Shown: positions 42,999 through 53,820, numbered from the stretch's first letter. The stretch is 64,000 nt of DNA from Azonexus sp. (GCA_030696345.1 JAUYSK010000003.1:62001-126000); one strand, 5' to 3'. Notes: generated by a model from the letters alone, not told the origin. Program-made: numbers and translations.

Positions 42999-45900
42999 TT
43001 GAACCAGATTTTGCCCCCCTCGCTCTTGAACACGCCGTCAGCGGCACCGCCGGCGCCCTCGCCCGCCCACACAGCGGCCATGCGCACGGCCGCGCTGCTG
43101 TCGGTGCGCGGTGCGCGCACGCACAACCTGAAAAACATCGACCTCGACATCCCCAAGCACGCGCTGGTGGTGATCACCGGGCTCTCCGGGTCGGGGAAGT
43201 CCAGTCTGGCGTTTGACACGCTGTACGCCGAGGGCCAGCGCCGCTACGTGGAAAGCCTGAGCGCTTACGCGCGGCAGTTTTTGCAGCTGATGGACAAGCC
43301 CGATGTGGACCTGATCGAAGGCCTGTCGCCTGCCATTGCCATCGAGCAAAAGGCCACCAGCCACAACCCGCGCTCCACCGTGGGCACCGTCACCGAGATC
43401 CACGACTACCTGCGCCTGCTGTACGCCCGCGCCGGCACCCCGCACTGCCCCGAGCACGGGCTGCCGCTGGCCGCGCAAAGCGTGGCGCAAATGGTGGACA
43501 CGGTGCTGGCCCTGCCCGAGGGCACGCGGCTGATGATTCTGGCGCCGGTGGCGCGCGAGAAAAAAGGCGAATTCACCGAACTCTTTGCCGACATGCAGGC
43601 CCAGGGCTATGTGCGTTTTCGCCTCAACGGCGCCGTGGTGGAGGCCGAAGCCCTGCCCGCGCTCAAAAAAACAGAGAAGCACAACATCGACGTGGTGATC
43701 GACCGCATCAAGGTGCGTTCGGCTGAAGAGGAAGGCACCAACCCGCAACGCCAGCGCCTGGCCGAAAGCTTTGAAGCGGCGCTGCGCCTGGCCGACGGCA
43801 AGGCCATTGCGCTGGAAATGGACGGCGGCGCGGAGCACGGTTTTTCTGCCCGGTTCGCCTGCCCGGTATGCAGCTACACCGTGGGCGAGCTGGAGCCGCG
43901 CCTGTTTTCCTTCAACTCGCCCATGGGCGCCTGCCCCACCTGCGACGGCCTGGGCCACACCGAGGTGTTTGACCCGAACCGCGTGGTGGCCTTTCCCACG
44001 CTGAGCCTGGCCAGCGGCGCCATCAAGGGCTGGGACCGGCGCAACGGCTACTATTTCGCCATGATCGAAAGCCTGGCGGCGCACTATGGTTTTGACGCCG
44101 AAGCGGCTTGGGACAGCCTGCCCGAAGCGGTGCATCAGGTGCTGCTGTACGGCTCGGGTCTGGACGACATCAAGTTCAGCTACGCGCTGGAATCGGGCGA
44201 AAAGGCCGGCAAGAAAATCAGCAAAAAGCACCCGTTCGAAGGCATCATCCGCAACTTTGAGCGGCGTTACCGCGAAACCGACAGCCCCGCCGTGCGCGAA
44301 GAACTGTCGCGCTACCGCGCCACCCAGCCCTGCCCCGACTGCGGTGGCTCGCGCCTGCGCAAGGAAGCGCGCCACGTGTTCGTGGGCGAAGGCGAGCTCA
44401 AGCAGCCCATCTACAAAATCAGCCACATCACGCTGGGCGAGTCGCTGGCGTACTTTCAAAAGCTGCATCTGCCCGGCGCCAAGGGCGACATTGCGGCGCG
44501 GGTGATCAACGAGATTCGCCAGCGGCTGAAATTTTTGAACGACGTGGGCCTGAACTACCTGAGCCTGGACCGCAGCGCCGACACGCTGAGCGGCGGCGAG
44601 GCCCAGCGCATCCGGCTGGCGAGCCAGATTGGCAGCGGCCTGACCGGGGTGATGTATGTGCTGGACGAGCCCAGCATTGGCCTGCACCAGCGCGACAACG
44701 ACCGCCTGATTGCCACCCTGCAACACCTGCGCGACCTGGGCAACACGGTGCTGGTGGTGGAGCACGACGAAGACATGATGCACGCCGCCGACCATGTGAT
44801 CGACATGGGACCGGGCGCCGGTGTGCACGGCGGGCGCGTGATGGCGCAAGGCACGTGCGCCGAGGTGATGGCCACGCCGGGCTCGCTCACCGGCCAGTAC
44901 CTCAGCGGCGCGCGGGCCATTGCCGTGCCGGCGACTCGCACCCCCTGGCTGCCGGTGGTGAAAACCAAAGCGGCAGCGCCCATCAAGTCGCGCTTTCCCA
45001 TGAGCCCCGCCGCCGAACGCCGCAGCGCGCGCGAGGCCGCGCACGTGGCGACGCTGGGCGAGCTGCAAGAAATTCGCGTGGTCAACGCCACCGGGCACAA
45101 CCTCAAGGGCGTCAGCGTGGCCTTTCCAGTGGGCCTGCTCACCTGCGTCACCGGCGTGTCCGGGTCGGGCAAATCCACGCTGGTGAACGACACGCTCTAC
45201 GCCGCCGTCTCGCGCACGCTCTACCGCTCGCACGAAGAGCCTGCCGCACACGAAGCCATAGAAGGCATTGAACATTTCGACAAGGTCATCAACGTCGACC
45301 AAAGTCCGATTGGCCGCACACCGCGCAGCAACCCGGCCACCTACACCGGTTTGTTCACCGGCATCCGCGAACTCATGGCCGAAGTGCCCACCGCCCGCGA
45401 ACGCGGCTACGGCCCGGGGCGCTTCAGCTTCAACGTGGCCGGTGGCCGCTGCGAAGCCTGCCAGGGCGATGGTGTGGTGAAAGTGGAAATGCACTTTTTG
45501 CCCGACGTCTATGTGCCCTGCGAGGTCTGCCACGGCAAGCGCTACAACCGCGAAACGCTGGACGTGCAGTACAAGGGAAAAAACATCGCCCAGATTCTGG
45601 ACATGACGGTGGAGCAGGCCCACGCCTTCTTTGGCGCCGTGCCCACGCTGCACCGCAAGCTGCAAACCCTGATGGACGTGGGCCTGACCTACATCCAGCT
45701 CGGCCAGAGTGCCACCACGCTCAGCGGCGGCGAGGCACAGCGCGTGAAGCTGGCGCTGGAGCTGAGCAAACGCGACACCGGGCGCACGCTCTACATCCTG
45801 GACGAGCCCACCACCGGTCTTCACTTTGCCGACATTGAACTGCTGCTGAAGGTGCTGCACCAGCTGCGCGACGCGGGCAACACCATCGTGGTGATCGAGC

Positions 45901-46061
45901 ACAACCTGGATGTGATCAAAACCGCCGACTGGCTGATCGACATGGGGCCCGAGGGCGGTTCGGGCGGTGGCATGGTGCTGGCGCAGGGCACACCGGAAGA
46001 CATTGCCGCGCACGAGGGCAGCTACACCGGGCGGTATTTGGCGCGCTTGCTAAGGGGTTGA
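42999..46061 (+). CDS. uvrA: UvrABC excision repair protein A
   Basis: DNA-damage sensor of nucleotide excision repair, an ABC-type ATPase dimer. The protein has Walker [13 protein letters not shown], two signature blocks [17 protein letters not shown] and [16 protein letters not shown], Walker [13 protein letters not shown] and [12 protein letters not shown], and zinc modules CPVC...CPTC and CEAC...CEVC. From TTG at 42999 it is 1020 residues; ATG at 43080 ([11 protein letters not shown]) gives 993 and is perhaps the better start, since neither has a clear ribosome site. Confidence 0.96.
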   Translation: MNQILPPSLLNTPSAAPPAPSPAHTAAMRTAALLSVRGARTHNLKNIDLDIPKHALVVITGLSGSGKSSLAFDTLYAEGQRRYVESLSAYARQFLQLMDKPDVDLIEGLSPAIAIEQKATSHNPRSTVGTVTEIHDYLRLLYARAGTPHCPEHGLPLAAQSVAQMVDTVLALPEGTRLMILAPVAREKKGEFTELFADMQAQGYVRFRLNGAVVEAEALPALKKTEKHNIDVVIDRIKVRSAEEEGTNPQRQRLAESFEAALRLADGKAIALEMDGGAEHGFSARFACPVCSYTVGELEPRLFSFNSPMGACPTCDGLGHTEVFDPNRVVAFPTLSLASGAIKGWDRRNGYYFAMIESLAAHYGFDAEAAWDSLPEAVHQVLLYGSGLDDIKFSYALESGEKAGKKISKKHPFEGIIRNFERRYRETDSPAVREELSRYRATQPCPDCGGSRLRKEARHVFVGEGELKQPIYKISHITLGESLAYFQKLHLPGAKGDIAARVINEIRQRLKFLNDVGLNYLSLDRSADTLSGGEAQRIRLASQIGSGLTGVMYVLDEPSIGLHQRDNDRLIATLQHLRDLGNTVLVVEHDEDMMHAADHVIDMGPGAGVHGGRVMAQGTCAEVMATPGSLTGQYLSGARAIAVPATRTPWLPVVKTKAAAPIKSRFPMSPAAERRSAREAAHVATLGELQEIRVVNATGHNLKGVSVAFPVGLLTCVTGVSGSGKSTLVNDTLYAAVSRTLYRSHEEPAAHEAIEGIEHFDKVINVDQSPIGRTPRSNPATYTGLFTGIRELMAEVPTARERGYGPGRFSFNVAGGRCEACQGDGVVKVEMHFLPDVYVPCEVCHGKRYNRETLDVQYKGKNIAQILDMTVEQAHAFFGAVPTLHRKLQTLMDVGLTYIQLGQSATTLSGGEAQRVKLALELSKRDTGRTLYILDEPTTGLHFADIELLLKVLHQLRDAGNTIVVIEHNLDVIKTADWLIDMGPEGGSGGGMVLAQGTPEDIAAHEGSYTGRYLARLLRG

Positions 46062-46135
46062 AGGCTGTGCACAAGCGATTTGGATTCGCTTAAATATCGG
46101 TCTCCCGGTACCGAGAATACAATTTAAACCGTTGA

Positions 46136-46768
46136 TTAATATTGATTTTTTTCTATCAATTGTCTAGATATTGTCTGAATCCTCCGCCGACTCAGATGAT
46201 TTAGACAATGGCAGACTCCGCGTCCAGACGGCTCCCACGCACGGCGGTTGGCCACAATGGTCTTGTCTTGGTCAGACATTTCGCTCAACAGATTCTTCAC
46301 CCGATTGGCTTTTTGCTGAGGCGTCAAACCAGAGGGCATGGCTTCGAGCAGCGTCTGATCAATCTCTTCACGGGTGGCCCTGCCAAACCTGTCGAGCAGG
46401 CTGAGCACCAGTTGCTTGAGCGCTGGCTTCTGCAAACCGGCATGGCGGGTGTACTGCCCTCGCTGGTTAATGGCATCGGCCACAGACGCAGCAATAGGTA
46501 CAGCAGGCGCGCGCCCTTCCACCAACTTCCGGCGCCGAAGATCGGCCAGTATCTTCGTATCAATGGGGCGGCGCTTCTGCAAATGATCCAGTGCAATCAC
46601 CTCGGACAGCGTGAGACTGGAGGCAGAAAGCAGCGCCCGCGTGAAGGCAGGATCAATTTCGCGACCGTGGATACGCACGGTGACGGTGGGGGGCGTCAAC
46701 GCAATCTCAAAATCCGGCATCGGAAAGTGCCGCTCCCGCTGGGTGCGGTACATCCGCTTGATGCCACT
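46136..46768 (-). pseudogene. C-terminal remnant of an AlbA/RecG-like ATP-binding regulator
   Basis: The minus-strand frame reads SGIKRMYRTQRERHFPMP then DFEIALTPPTVTVRIHG and further helix-turn-helix segments, matching the end of AlbA_2/divergent-AAA-4 proteins (often annotated RecG-like). A frame change at about 46236-46245 breaks the end: in the alternative frame GAVWTRSLPLSKSS continues to a stop at 46164. There is no start; it abuts a different truncated gene at about 46767. Two lesions make it a clear pseudogene. Confidence 0.65.
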
Positions 46769-46769
46769 G

Positions 46770-46989
46770 CCAAGCGCAGTTCGTGCAGCAGCGCGCCGTC
46801 CACGGCGATGCTGGTTTTGGCGGCGGTCTTGACGGGGTATTCGGCCAGGAACACCAGATCGTGTTGCCGGCCCCAGGCCTTGAGCAGGTCTTTGAACGCT
46901 TCGCGGACGATGGTCTCGCGCTGGCTGCCGCTGACCTTTCGAATAACGTCGAGCTGCTTGAGGTAGTCGTTGATGAGGAGCTGGCTCAT
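46770..46989 (-). pseudogene. N-terminal remnant of a type ISP restriction-modification enzyme
   Basis: About 73 residues beginning MSQLLINDYLKQLDVIRKVS, then SQRETIVREAFKDLLKAWGR and VDGALLHELR, which is how single-chain type ISP restriction enzymes begin. The expected continuation (GYWEAKD-like catalytic stretch) is missing; the frame instead runs into the adjacent AlbA/RecG-like remnant. It looks like a deletion fused two genes. Confidence 0.65.
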
Positions 46990-47098
46990 GGGTTCCCTGG
47001 ATTGGCCTTGCGCGGCGGTGGCGCAGGCTTGCTCGAATTATGCGGGGCGGGCACGAGGGCTTGCGAGCTTGCGCAGCACCTCCATCGGGCCGGGCGCT

Positions 47099-47917
47099 TC
47101 AGTTGTTGCGGTAAGCCAGGCCCATCGTGGCGCCGTACACCGCTTTGCGGCCGACCAGCGGGCTCAGCGCTGCAGCGCCCTGCAACTGCGAGAGGCTCAG
47201 GCCGCCAAAGGCGACCCAGCGCCGGCTCAGAGCGGTGGTCATGCTCACGCCCAATGACACGCGCTCCCAGCCGCTGCCCAGGCTGTAAGGCGCACGCCCG
47301 GTGGCCAGGGCGGCTTCGGGCGCTATGCCGTAGTGGGTTTGCCGGTACAGGTCGGTGCCCCACACGGCACCGACGCCCAGGTCCCAGTAGGTCTGGTCAG
47401 ACACGGGGTAACGGTAGTTCAGTCCGGTGTTGAGGTAGAAGCCCCCATCACGCCCCAGCAGGTCTTGTGAGCCGCTCACGGACCAACTCCAGCGCGGCCC
47501 CAGAGCCAGCCGGGCCGAAGCACGGCCGCGCAGGGTGTCGCGCACCTTGGGCAGGCCCAGCAACAGCGGATCGGTGCTGAACTTGCGGCCTTTGTCGTAC
47601 TGCAGCGATGTGCTAAGACGCCAATCGTTGGTGGTGGCCAGCACGGTGCTGAGACCGGGGTCAACGGTTTCGCGGCCCACGCTGAGCAAGCTGCTGGCGC
47701 GTCCCGTTGCCAACCGGAAGCGACCGAACTGAAACGCCCACAAGGGACGAAGGCTCAGTCGCTGGTCGGTCTCACCGAGGTGACCAGCCGAGGAAGCGAG
47801 CGAGGCGCCCACCAGATAATCGCGGCTGGCTTCGAGCGCCACGGGCTCAGCAGCCTGCGCCGAGGCGCCGGCCCACAGGGCCGCCAACAGGCAAGGGGTC
47901 AAGCGGGCGTGGGGCAT
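47099..47917 (-). CDS. MipA/OmpV family outer-membrane protein
   Basis: A 272-residue beta-barrel scaffolding-type protein. A signal peptide (LTPCLLAALWAGASAQA) precedes a mature chain with alternating hydrophobic strands, and it ends in YRNN with the typical C-terminal strand (YGATMGLAYRNN) for BAM insertion. MipA of E. coli binds MltA and PBP1B; that role is inferred. An in-frame ATG 12 codons upstream is less likely. Confidence 0.82.
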   Translation of the reverse strand: MPHARLTPCLLAALWAGASAQAAEPVALEASRDYLVGASLASSAGHLGETDQRLSLRPLWAFQFGRFRLATGRASSLLSVGRETVDPGLSTVLATTNDWRLSTSLQYDKGRKFSTDPLLLGLPKVRDTLRGRASARLALGPRWSWSVSGSQDLLGRDGGFYLNTGLNYRYPVSDQTYWDLGVGAVWGTDLYRQTHYGIAPEAALATGRAPYSLGSGWERVSLGVSMTTALSRRWVAFGGLSLSQLQGAAALSPLVGRKAVYGATMGLAYRNN

Positions 47918-47971
47918 GGCCACATGGTACGGGCCGGGCAAACCGCAAGGCACCCGGCGCCCGCAGCCGCT

Positions 47972-48532
47972 TTACAAACCGTGCAGATTTTCAATCGCGT
48001 CGATCACCATGCCGGTGCCAATGGCGATCAGCAAAATGTCGGCGGCCACGCGCACGTAGCGATGGCCTGCGGGTGGCAAACCGATCTGTATCGACACGCT
48101 GTTGGGCACGGAATGGTAGATCACGTCGGCCGGCAAGACGTAGCCGCGTCGCCACTTCTTGGCCTGGCCCGGCGGCATGCAGCCGTTGCCTTTCTTGGCC
48201 AGCCCGGGCGGGCATTTGCCCGCACGGAACTGCGGCTCGTAGTAAGCGAGCGCAGCACGGCGCTGCGGCTCACCGAAGTAGCCGCCGATCTGGATGTTCA
48301 CCGACGTGTGCGAAGAAGACGAAGAAGAAGACCGCTCGCGCTCACCGTGCTGCACGGGGTGCGAGCCGGCGTTGCGGTCGCTTTTGCCTGGGCCTTTCTC
48401 GGATTTCTCCCATTTGTCGGGCTTGCCGCCGCCAGCATGATCGGGTTTTTCGGCCAGAGCGCCGCCCGTGCTCAGTGCCAGGGCGATGCCCAGGGTCAAC
48501 AGTTTCAAGGCGTTGCTTTTCATCATGCTCAT
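47972..48532 (-). CDS. RcnB/CigR-like periplasmic protein
   Basis: A 186-residue protein with signal peptide (LLTLGIALALSTGGALA), a Lys/Asp/Gly- and Ser-rich linker (KPDKWEKSEKGPGKS, RSSSSSS), and an RcnB-type C-terminal domain with PPGLAKKGNGCMPPGQAKKW and an Ile/Ala-rich tail. RcnB modulates nickel/cobalt efflux in E. coli; the exact role here is unknown. It is adjacent to and co-oriented with the MipA-like and DUF4382 genes. Confidence 0.75.
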   Translation of the reverse strand: MSMMKSNALKLLTLGIALALSTGGALAEKPDHAGGGKPDKWEKSEKGPGKSDRNAGSHPVQHGERERSSSSSSSHTSVNIQIGGYFGEPQRRAALAYYEPQFRAGKCPPGLAKKGNGCMPPGQAKKWRRGYVLPADVIYHSVPNSVSIQIGLPPAGHRYVRVAADILLIAIGTGMVIDAIENLHGL

Positions 48533-48541
48533 TGGTTGGTG

Positions 48542-49716
48542 TCAGGGAAAGGTGAAGTTGGGCACCGTCTGGTCATCCATCGGGGTCAGGGTCAGTTCGG
48601 ACGATGTCCGGGTGATGCCACCGGACACGGCGCTGACCCGGAGTTTGCCAGCAACCGTGCCTTCGGGTGTGAAGATCGGGGTGCCGTTCGCAAAGAAGGT
48701 CGCCACTTCCGGTGCGCCAACCGCCAGGTCACCCAGGACGTAGGCGCCGGTGTCCATGTCCACCGGCCGTGACACCAGCTGGATCGTGGTGCCTCCTGGC
48801 AGGCTCTGCCAGGCGTTCACCGTGGCGTCGATCGGGGTGGCCACCGGGTTGTAGGCCACCAGGCCGCGCAACGTGCCCGTGGCCGAGACGGCCGGTGCGA
48901 TGTCCGTGCCGTCCGGCGTGACCCGCACGATCTGGTTTTGCGACACCACCACGTTCTTGACCACAGCAGTCGCCCGACCGGGAGCCGTCACCACCAGGGT
49001 GTAGGTACCCGACTCCACGGGCCAGAGCCGGAATTTGCCCTCCGCATCGGCCACGGTCGAGCGCACAGGCAGGCCATCAAGCTGCAGCGAAACGGCTGCG
49101 CCGGCCATGGCCGGGAGCACCTCGCCAATGACACCCGTTTCGGTGCGCAGAATCGCCCGCACCACCGGCTTGAGGTTGTAGTTGCCGGAATTGCCCGCCA
49201 CCACCACCGATTTGCAGGCGTCGAAGTCCAGCACGAAGTCAGCCCGCTGATCGGCTTCCACGGTCATGTTCACGTTGATCTTCAGGCCCGATTGCTGACC
49301 ACTGGGGGTTTTCAGGGGAATTTCTTGCCCGGATCCCTCGGGGATGGCGCTCAGGCGGATGGAGTTGGCCAAGGGCACATTCGGATTGCCCGGGTTGGCT
49401 GCCAGCACCAGCCGCAGTTGGGTGTAGGTGCCCGCCGGCAGTCGGGTCTCGCCCAGCTCGATCAACGCGCCGTTGGTCAGATCCAGCAGGTTGATCTTGC
49501 TGGGCGTGGCCAGCACGATTTCCGACCAGCCACGCTCGTTTTCACCGGCGCTGCTGCTCTGGTGCACACGAATTTTCTCCACGGTCACATTGACCTCGTC
49601 ATAGCCGCAAGCCGGTGCATCGGTCAGGGCCAGGCGCAGCGTGCCGCTGTCTGCGGTACCGCCACCACCGCCGCCAGCATCACCGCACCGCCCAGGAATC
49701 GGAGTTTGTTCATCAT
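48542..49716 (-). pseudogene. DUF4382 lipoprotein, split by a frameshift near the signal peptide
   Basis: The N-terminus MNKLRFLGGAVMLAAVV reads in one frame from ATG at 49713 or 49716 (AGGTGA site) and, in place of the expected lipobox Cys, runs into PQTAARC. The mature domain GGGGGGTADSGTLRLALTDA, a DUF4382 protein with bacterial Ig-like parts, is in the next frame. The break lies in a GGC-rich tract at about 49640-49665, so a base loss there would restore a typical LAACGGGGGG lipoprotein. It could be a true lesion or a sequencing or assembly error. Confidence 0.6.
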
Positions 49717-49928
49717 GTTGTTCACCTGCATGAGTTGAGAGGAAGGCCGCATGGTGTGGCTCCAAGCGGGTTCGCACCATTGTGGCGCGGTGAATTCGCG
49801 CCAGGGTTTCCAGATGTAATGCGCTCGACCGACAAACGCCATGATGAAGCCGCTCATCCGACTGGCGCTGGTGGGCGCGAGCTGGCAGACTGATCGGCCA
49901 CGCCACCTCGGCCACCCGGCCTGCACCC

Positions 49929-51461
49929 ATGTCGCACGAAACCGAACTCAAACTCGCCCTGCACGCACACGACCTGCCGCGTCTGCTGGCCCATCCGCTG
50001 CTGGCGGCGCCAGCGCCTCGCCGCGAGCACCTGCGCAACACCTATTTCGACACCGCCTCGCTGGCGCTGATGCAGCAGCGCCTGGCCGTGCGCGAACGGC
50101 AGGTGGGTCGGCGCACCCTGTTGACCGTGAAAACCGCCGGCCACAGCGTGGGCGGCCTGAGCCAGCGCGGCGAATGGGAAGGACCCACCCAGCCCGGGCG
50201 GTTTGACTTCGCTGCACTGGTGGATGACGCCACCCTGGCGCAACAGCTCACTCAGCTGGCCCCGCAACTGGTGCCGGTGTTTCGCACCGATTTCACGCGC
50301 CGCAGCTGGCTGCTGCAACATGGCGATGCGCAGGTGGAGGTGGCGCTGGACCAGGGCTACATCGCCACCAGCGGGGTGCATGGCGCACGGCGTGAGCCAC
50401 TGCTGGAGCTGGAACTGGAGCTCAAAAGCGGGCCGGTGGACGCCTTGCTGGCCCTCGCCCACACGCTGGCGCTGGGCCCACATGGCCACGCCGCGCAAGG
50501 CCTGTGGCTGCACCCCACCGACCGCAGCAAGGCCGAACGCGGGCTGGCTTTGTTTCTCGGCCAGCCGCCCACCCCGATGAAAGCGGCGGCTTTGGCAGGG
50601 ACGCTCGAGGGGTCGCCCTTGGCGGCGTTTTGCACCGTGGCGCAAGGCAGCCTGGTGCACCTGCAGGCCAACGTGTCGGGCTGGCTGGAAGCCGGGTCGG
50701 GCGCCAGCACCGTGCCCGACCCCGAATTCATCCACCAGGCGCGGCTGGCGCTGCGCCGGCTGCGTACCGCGCTGCAGCTGTTTGGCGCCCTGTTGCCACA
50801 CCCTTTTTTCAGCCACTGGCGCACGCAGTGGCGGGCCACGGCCCATGCTCTGGCCGGCGCACGCGACTGGGACGTGCTGGCCACCGAGTCGCTGCCCAGG
50901 CTGCTGACCGACACGCCCGACAGCGCGCCGGTCCAGGCGCTGACCGCCTGGGTGCATGCGCACCGCCTGGCCGCCCACCAGCGTGCGCGGGAGGCACTCA
51001 GCGCCCCAGCCCACGCCCTGAACCTGCTCGACTTCACCCGCGCCCTGCTGGCGTTGCAAGACCATTCGAACCACCCGCCTCAGCCACAGCTGAGCCACTG
51101 GGTCACGAGCACCGAGCGCCGGTGGCAACGGGCACTGCTGAACAAAGTCCAGCAGGCGCATGGGCAAGATGCCACCGGATGGCATGCGCTTCGCATCGCC
51201 TTGAAAAAGCACCATCAGGCTCAGGCGCTGCTGGCTGGCCTGAAGCCTGTTCCGCACCGACAATCCGGTGCCATCCAGCTGGTCCGGGCCCAGGCGGCGC
51301 TGGGTTCATTGAATGACCTGAGCGTGGCGCAGAGCCTGCTGGTGGCCTGCCCGCTGCCCGGCGCCGCCGAGCTGCTGCAGCGGCTGCACCAGGAACGGCA
51401 AACGGCGCTGCTTGCCCTGCCCCGCCTGCGGCGCCAACTGCTGCGCACGCTGTCCCGCTGA
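49929..51461 (+). CDS. CYTH-CHAD inorganic triphosphatase
   Basis: A 510-residue protein with an N-terminal CYTH triphosphate tunnel (the ETELKLAL signature with EXEXK residues, about 1-200) and a C-terminal CHAD helical domain (about 230-510) that binds inorganic polyphosphate granules. It likely hydrolyses tripolyphosphate. It starts at MSHETELK. Convergent/flanking genes are unrelated. Confidence 0.88.
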   Translation: MSHETELKLALHAHDLPRLLAHPLLAAPAPRREHLRNTYFDTASLALMQQRLAVRERQVGRRTLLTVKTAGHSVGGLSQRGEWEGPTQPGRFDFAALVDDATLAQQLTQLAPQLVPVFRTDFTRRSWLLQHGDAQVEVALDQGYIATSGVHGARREPLLELELELKSGPVDALLALAHTLALGPHGHAAQGLWLHPTDRSKAERGLALFLGQPPTPMKAAALAGTLEGSPLAAFCTVAQGSLVHLQANVSGWLEAGSGASTVPDPEFIHQARLALRRLRTALQLFGALLPHPFFSHWRTQWRATAHALAGARDWDVLATESLPRLLTDTPDSAPVQALTAWVHAHRLAAHQRAREALSAPAHALNLLDFTRALLALQDHSNHPPQPQLSHWVTSTERRWQRALLNKVQQAHGQDATGWHALRIALKKHHQAQALLAGLKPVPHRQSGAIQLVRAQAALGSLNDLSVAQSLLVACPLPGAAELLQRLHQERQTALLALPRLRRQLLRTLSR

Positions 51462-51584
51462 GCGGGTGAGGAGCGCCAGGCATCGGCACAGCGAAGCCTC
51501 AACGGTGTTGTCCGCGCACCGCTTGGCAAAACCTCAGCGGCCAGACCACAATGGCTGCCATGTACACCACTGAAGGGATCTTCC

Positions 51585-52031
51585 GTGTCAGCCATCACCT
51601 TGCGTTTTCTGGTCGAGCCTGGCGCGATGGGCCCGGGCGGTCATGTGCACAGCGGCACCGTGATGAAGTGGATCGACGAGGCCGGCTGCGCCTGCGCCAC
51701 CACTTGGGCCCAGAGCCCTTGTCGTGCGGTCTACATGAGCAGCCTGCGTTTTTTGCGCGCGGTGAAACTGGGCGACCTGGTGGAGGTGCGGGCCCGACTC
51801 GCCTTCACCGGTGAGACGCACATGAACATCGTCGTGGCGGTGTACAGCGGTGACCTCGCCACCCACAAGCTGGAAAAAACAGCCGAGTGCCTGGCGGTCT
51901 ATGTCTCGCTGGATGCCGATGGCCAACCCATGCGCGTGGACAGCTGGACGCCCGAGACCCCCGGTGAAATGGCGCTGGCCAGCAGCGCAAGGGCACAGTT
52001 CGACGGCACGCGCCCCGCCCCGCTGGAATAG
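51585..52031 (+). CDS. Acyl-CoA thioesterase (hotdog fold)
   Basis: A 148-residue single-hotdog thioesterase (BFIT/YciA-type): opening GTVMKWIDEAGCACATTWAQ, then SLRFLRAVKLGDLVEVRARL, with the catalytic Asp/Asn-type residues typical of the group. Starts at GTG 51585 with AAGGGA about seven bases before. It hydrolyses acyl-CoA to free acid; chain preference not visible. Confidence 0.82.
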   Translation: MSAITLRFLVEPGAMGPGGHVHSGTVMKWIDEAGCACATTWAQSPCRAVYMSSLRFLRAVKLGDLVEVRARLAFTGETHMNIVVAVYSGDLATHKLEKTAECLAVYVSLDADGQPMRVDSWTPETPGEMALASSARAQFDGTRPAPLE

Positions 52032-52078
52032 CGCAGCCCAAGCGCTGCGCGTCGCTTGAAAGGCGTCTGCTGGCTATC

Positions 52079-52696
52079 TCAAACCAAGGCGCTGGGCCGT
52101 GCGGCCACCCGGTCACGCCACGCTTGCAACGCGGCAAAGCCTTCATCGGCGGGCTTGAAGCGCATCAGCCGCCCAAACTCGACGGCGCAAAACGCGGTGA
52201 TGTCGGCAATGGTGAAACGCTCACCCGCCACCCAGGGCTGGCGCTGCAAGTCGGCGTCGAGCCAGGCGGCGGTTTCACGGGCTTTGACCGCCTGCGACTG
52301 GCCGAAGTCGGGAAACTGCGGCTGTTCCAGCGCCGCCAGACCGGGGTGGGTGTGGCGAATGGCGTTGGCCAGCGGCAGCATGAAAGACCACTCCACGCGC
52401 CGGTCGGCCATTTCAATAAAGGCGCGTTCTTCGGCGGTGCGCCCCATCAGGTTGGGCTCGGGCACGCGGCCTTCCATGAAGGTGCAAATGGCGCGGGTTT
52501 CGGTCAGCACGCGGCCGTCGTCCAGCTCCAGCGCGGGCACCCGGGCCAGGGGACTTTTGGCGCGGTAGTGCGCGGTTTTGTGCTCCTGGGCGTTCAGGTC
52601 GATGTTGACCAACTCCAGCCCGTTGATGTTCTTTTCAACCAGAAACATGAGCACGCGCCGGGGGTTGGGCGCACGGGGTGACACGTACAGCTTCAT
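52079..52696 (-). CDS. Glutathione S-transferase family protein
   Basis: A 205-residue cytosolic GST: N-terminal thioredoxin fold (MKLYVSPRAPNPRRVLMFLVE, then VPALELDDGRVLTET with the cis-Pro and SNAIL-equivalent region) and an all-helical C-terminal domain with FTIADITAFCAVEF. Conjugates glutathione to electrophiles or reduces peroxides; the class is not resolved. Longer in-frame start is possible but less likely. Confidence 0.88.
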   Translation of the reverse strand: MKLYVSPRAPNPRRVLMFLVEKNINGLELVNIDLNAQEHKTAHYRAKSPLARVPALELDDGRVLTETRAICTFMEGRVPEPNLMGRTAEERAFIEMADRRVEWSFMLPLANAIRHTHPGLAALEQPQFPDFGQSQAVKARETAAWLDADLQRQPWVAGERFTIADITAFCAVEFGRLMRFKPADEGFAALQAWRDRVAARPSALV

Positions 52697-52891
52697 GGTG
52701 CGGCGCCCTGCGGGCGCTGCCCTGTTTCCACCCGGCTGCGGGTGGGTTTGCCGAGGCGCTCGGCGGCGGTGTAGCAATTGATCATGCGCGGCGGCACCTC
52801 CAGGGCCGTCGCGCATGGTAATGGGCGAGCGGGTTTCTGTCGCGCCCGGGCTGTCGCTTGCGCGAAGCCGGGCGGCTGAGCCCGTTGCCGC

Positions 52892-53731
52892 TCAGCCTTT
52901 GGCGGCTTCGAGCAGGTCGCGGGTGCGCAGCGCCTCGCGGCGGGCGGCGGCGGCAAAGTCGGCGCCGCTGGACGCATACAAAATGGCGCGCGACGAATTG
53001 ACGATGACCGGGCCGGTGGTGGCACCGCCTTGGGTGCGGTAGCCCGCCCGGATGGTGGCCACCGCGTCGCCGCCCTGTGCGCCCACGCCGGGAATGAGCA
53101 GCGGCAGGGTGGGCGCGAGCTCGCGCACGCGCTGAATTTCAGCCGGGTAGGTGGCACCCACCACCAGGCCGAGCTGACCGTTCAGGTTCCACGGGCCTTG
53201 CGCCAGGCGGGCGATGTGCTCGTACAGCAAGGGCTGGCCGTCCACCGAGGCCAGGCGCTGGTTTTGCAGGTCGTCGCCGCCCGGGTTGGAGGTGCGGCAG
53301 AGCAAAAAAGCACCCTTGCCGTGGTACTTCAGGTAGGGCTGCACCGAGTCAAAACCCATGAAGGGCGAGAGCGTGACGGCGTCGGCGCCGTAGCGTTCAA
53401 ACGCTTCCATGGCGTACTGCTCGGCGGTGCTGCCAATGTCGCCCCGCTTGGCGTCCAGAATCACCGGCACCAGTGGCGCCACGGCGCGCATGTGGGCCAT
53501 CAGCTTTTCCAACTGGTCTTCGGCGCGGTGCGCGGCAAAGTAGGCAATTTGCGGTTTGAACGCGATGGCGGTGTCGGCCGTGGCGTCGACGATGGCGGCA
53601 CAAAAGTCGTAAATGCGGCTGGCGTCCCCCTGGAGGTGGGCGGGGAATCTGGCCGGGTCCGGGTCCAGGCCCACGCACAGCAGGGAACGGTTCTGGCGCT
53701 CGGCGCCTTGCAGCATGTCGATGAAGGTCAT
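52892..53731 (-). CDS. pyrF: Orotidine 5'-phosphate decarboxylase (right-part copy)
   Basis: Same function as the left-part copy but clearly divergent: [66 protein letters not shown] [10 protein letters not shown]. From MTFIDM it is 279 residues. Its composition matches the G+C-rich right part. The presence of two complete, divergent pyrF genes is the strongest single argument for a composite window. Confidence 0.95.
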   Translation of the reverse strand: MTFIDMLQGAERQNRSLLCVGLDPDPARFPAHLQGDASRIYDFCAAIVDATADTAIAFKPQIAYFAAHRAEDQLEKLMAHMRAVAPLVPVILDAKRGDIGSTAEQYAMEAFERYGADAVTLSPFMGFDSVQPYLKYHGKGAFLLCRTSNPGGDDLQNQRLASVDGQPLLYEHIARLAQGPWNLNGQLGLVVGATYPAEIQRVRELAPTLPLLIPGVGAQGGDAVATIRAGYRTQGGATTGPVIVNSSRAILYASSGADFAAAARREALRTRDLLEAAKG

Positions 53732-53820
53732 GGGCTTGATTTTACGGTTCGGCCGCCCGCGCGACAGCGCAGCCGGCGCCGCCAGCACACCCGGCCACGA
53801 AGCCCCCTAAGATCGCGGCC

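Noticed and set aside
43038-46013. Very long open frame antisense to uvrA (about 990 codons)
   Set aside because: High-G+C genes give long mirror frames; the sense frame is an unambiguous UvrA with all motifs, and the antisense protein has no family marks and many low-complexity stretches.
46073-46091. Terminator after uvrA (AAGCGA/TCGCTT hairpin)
   Set aside because: Only a 6-bp stem and no T run behind it.
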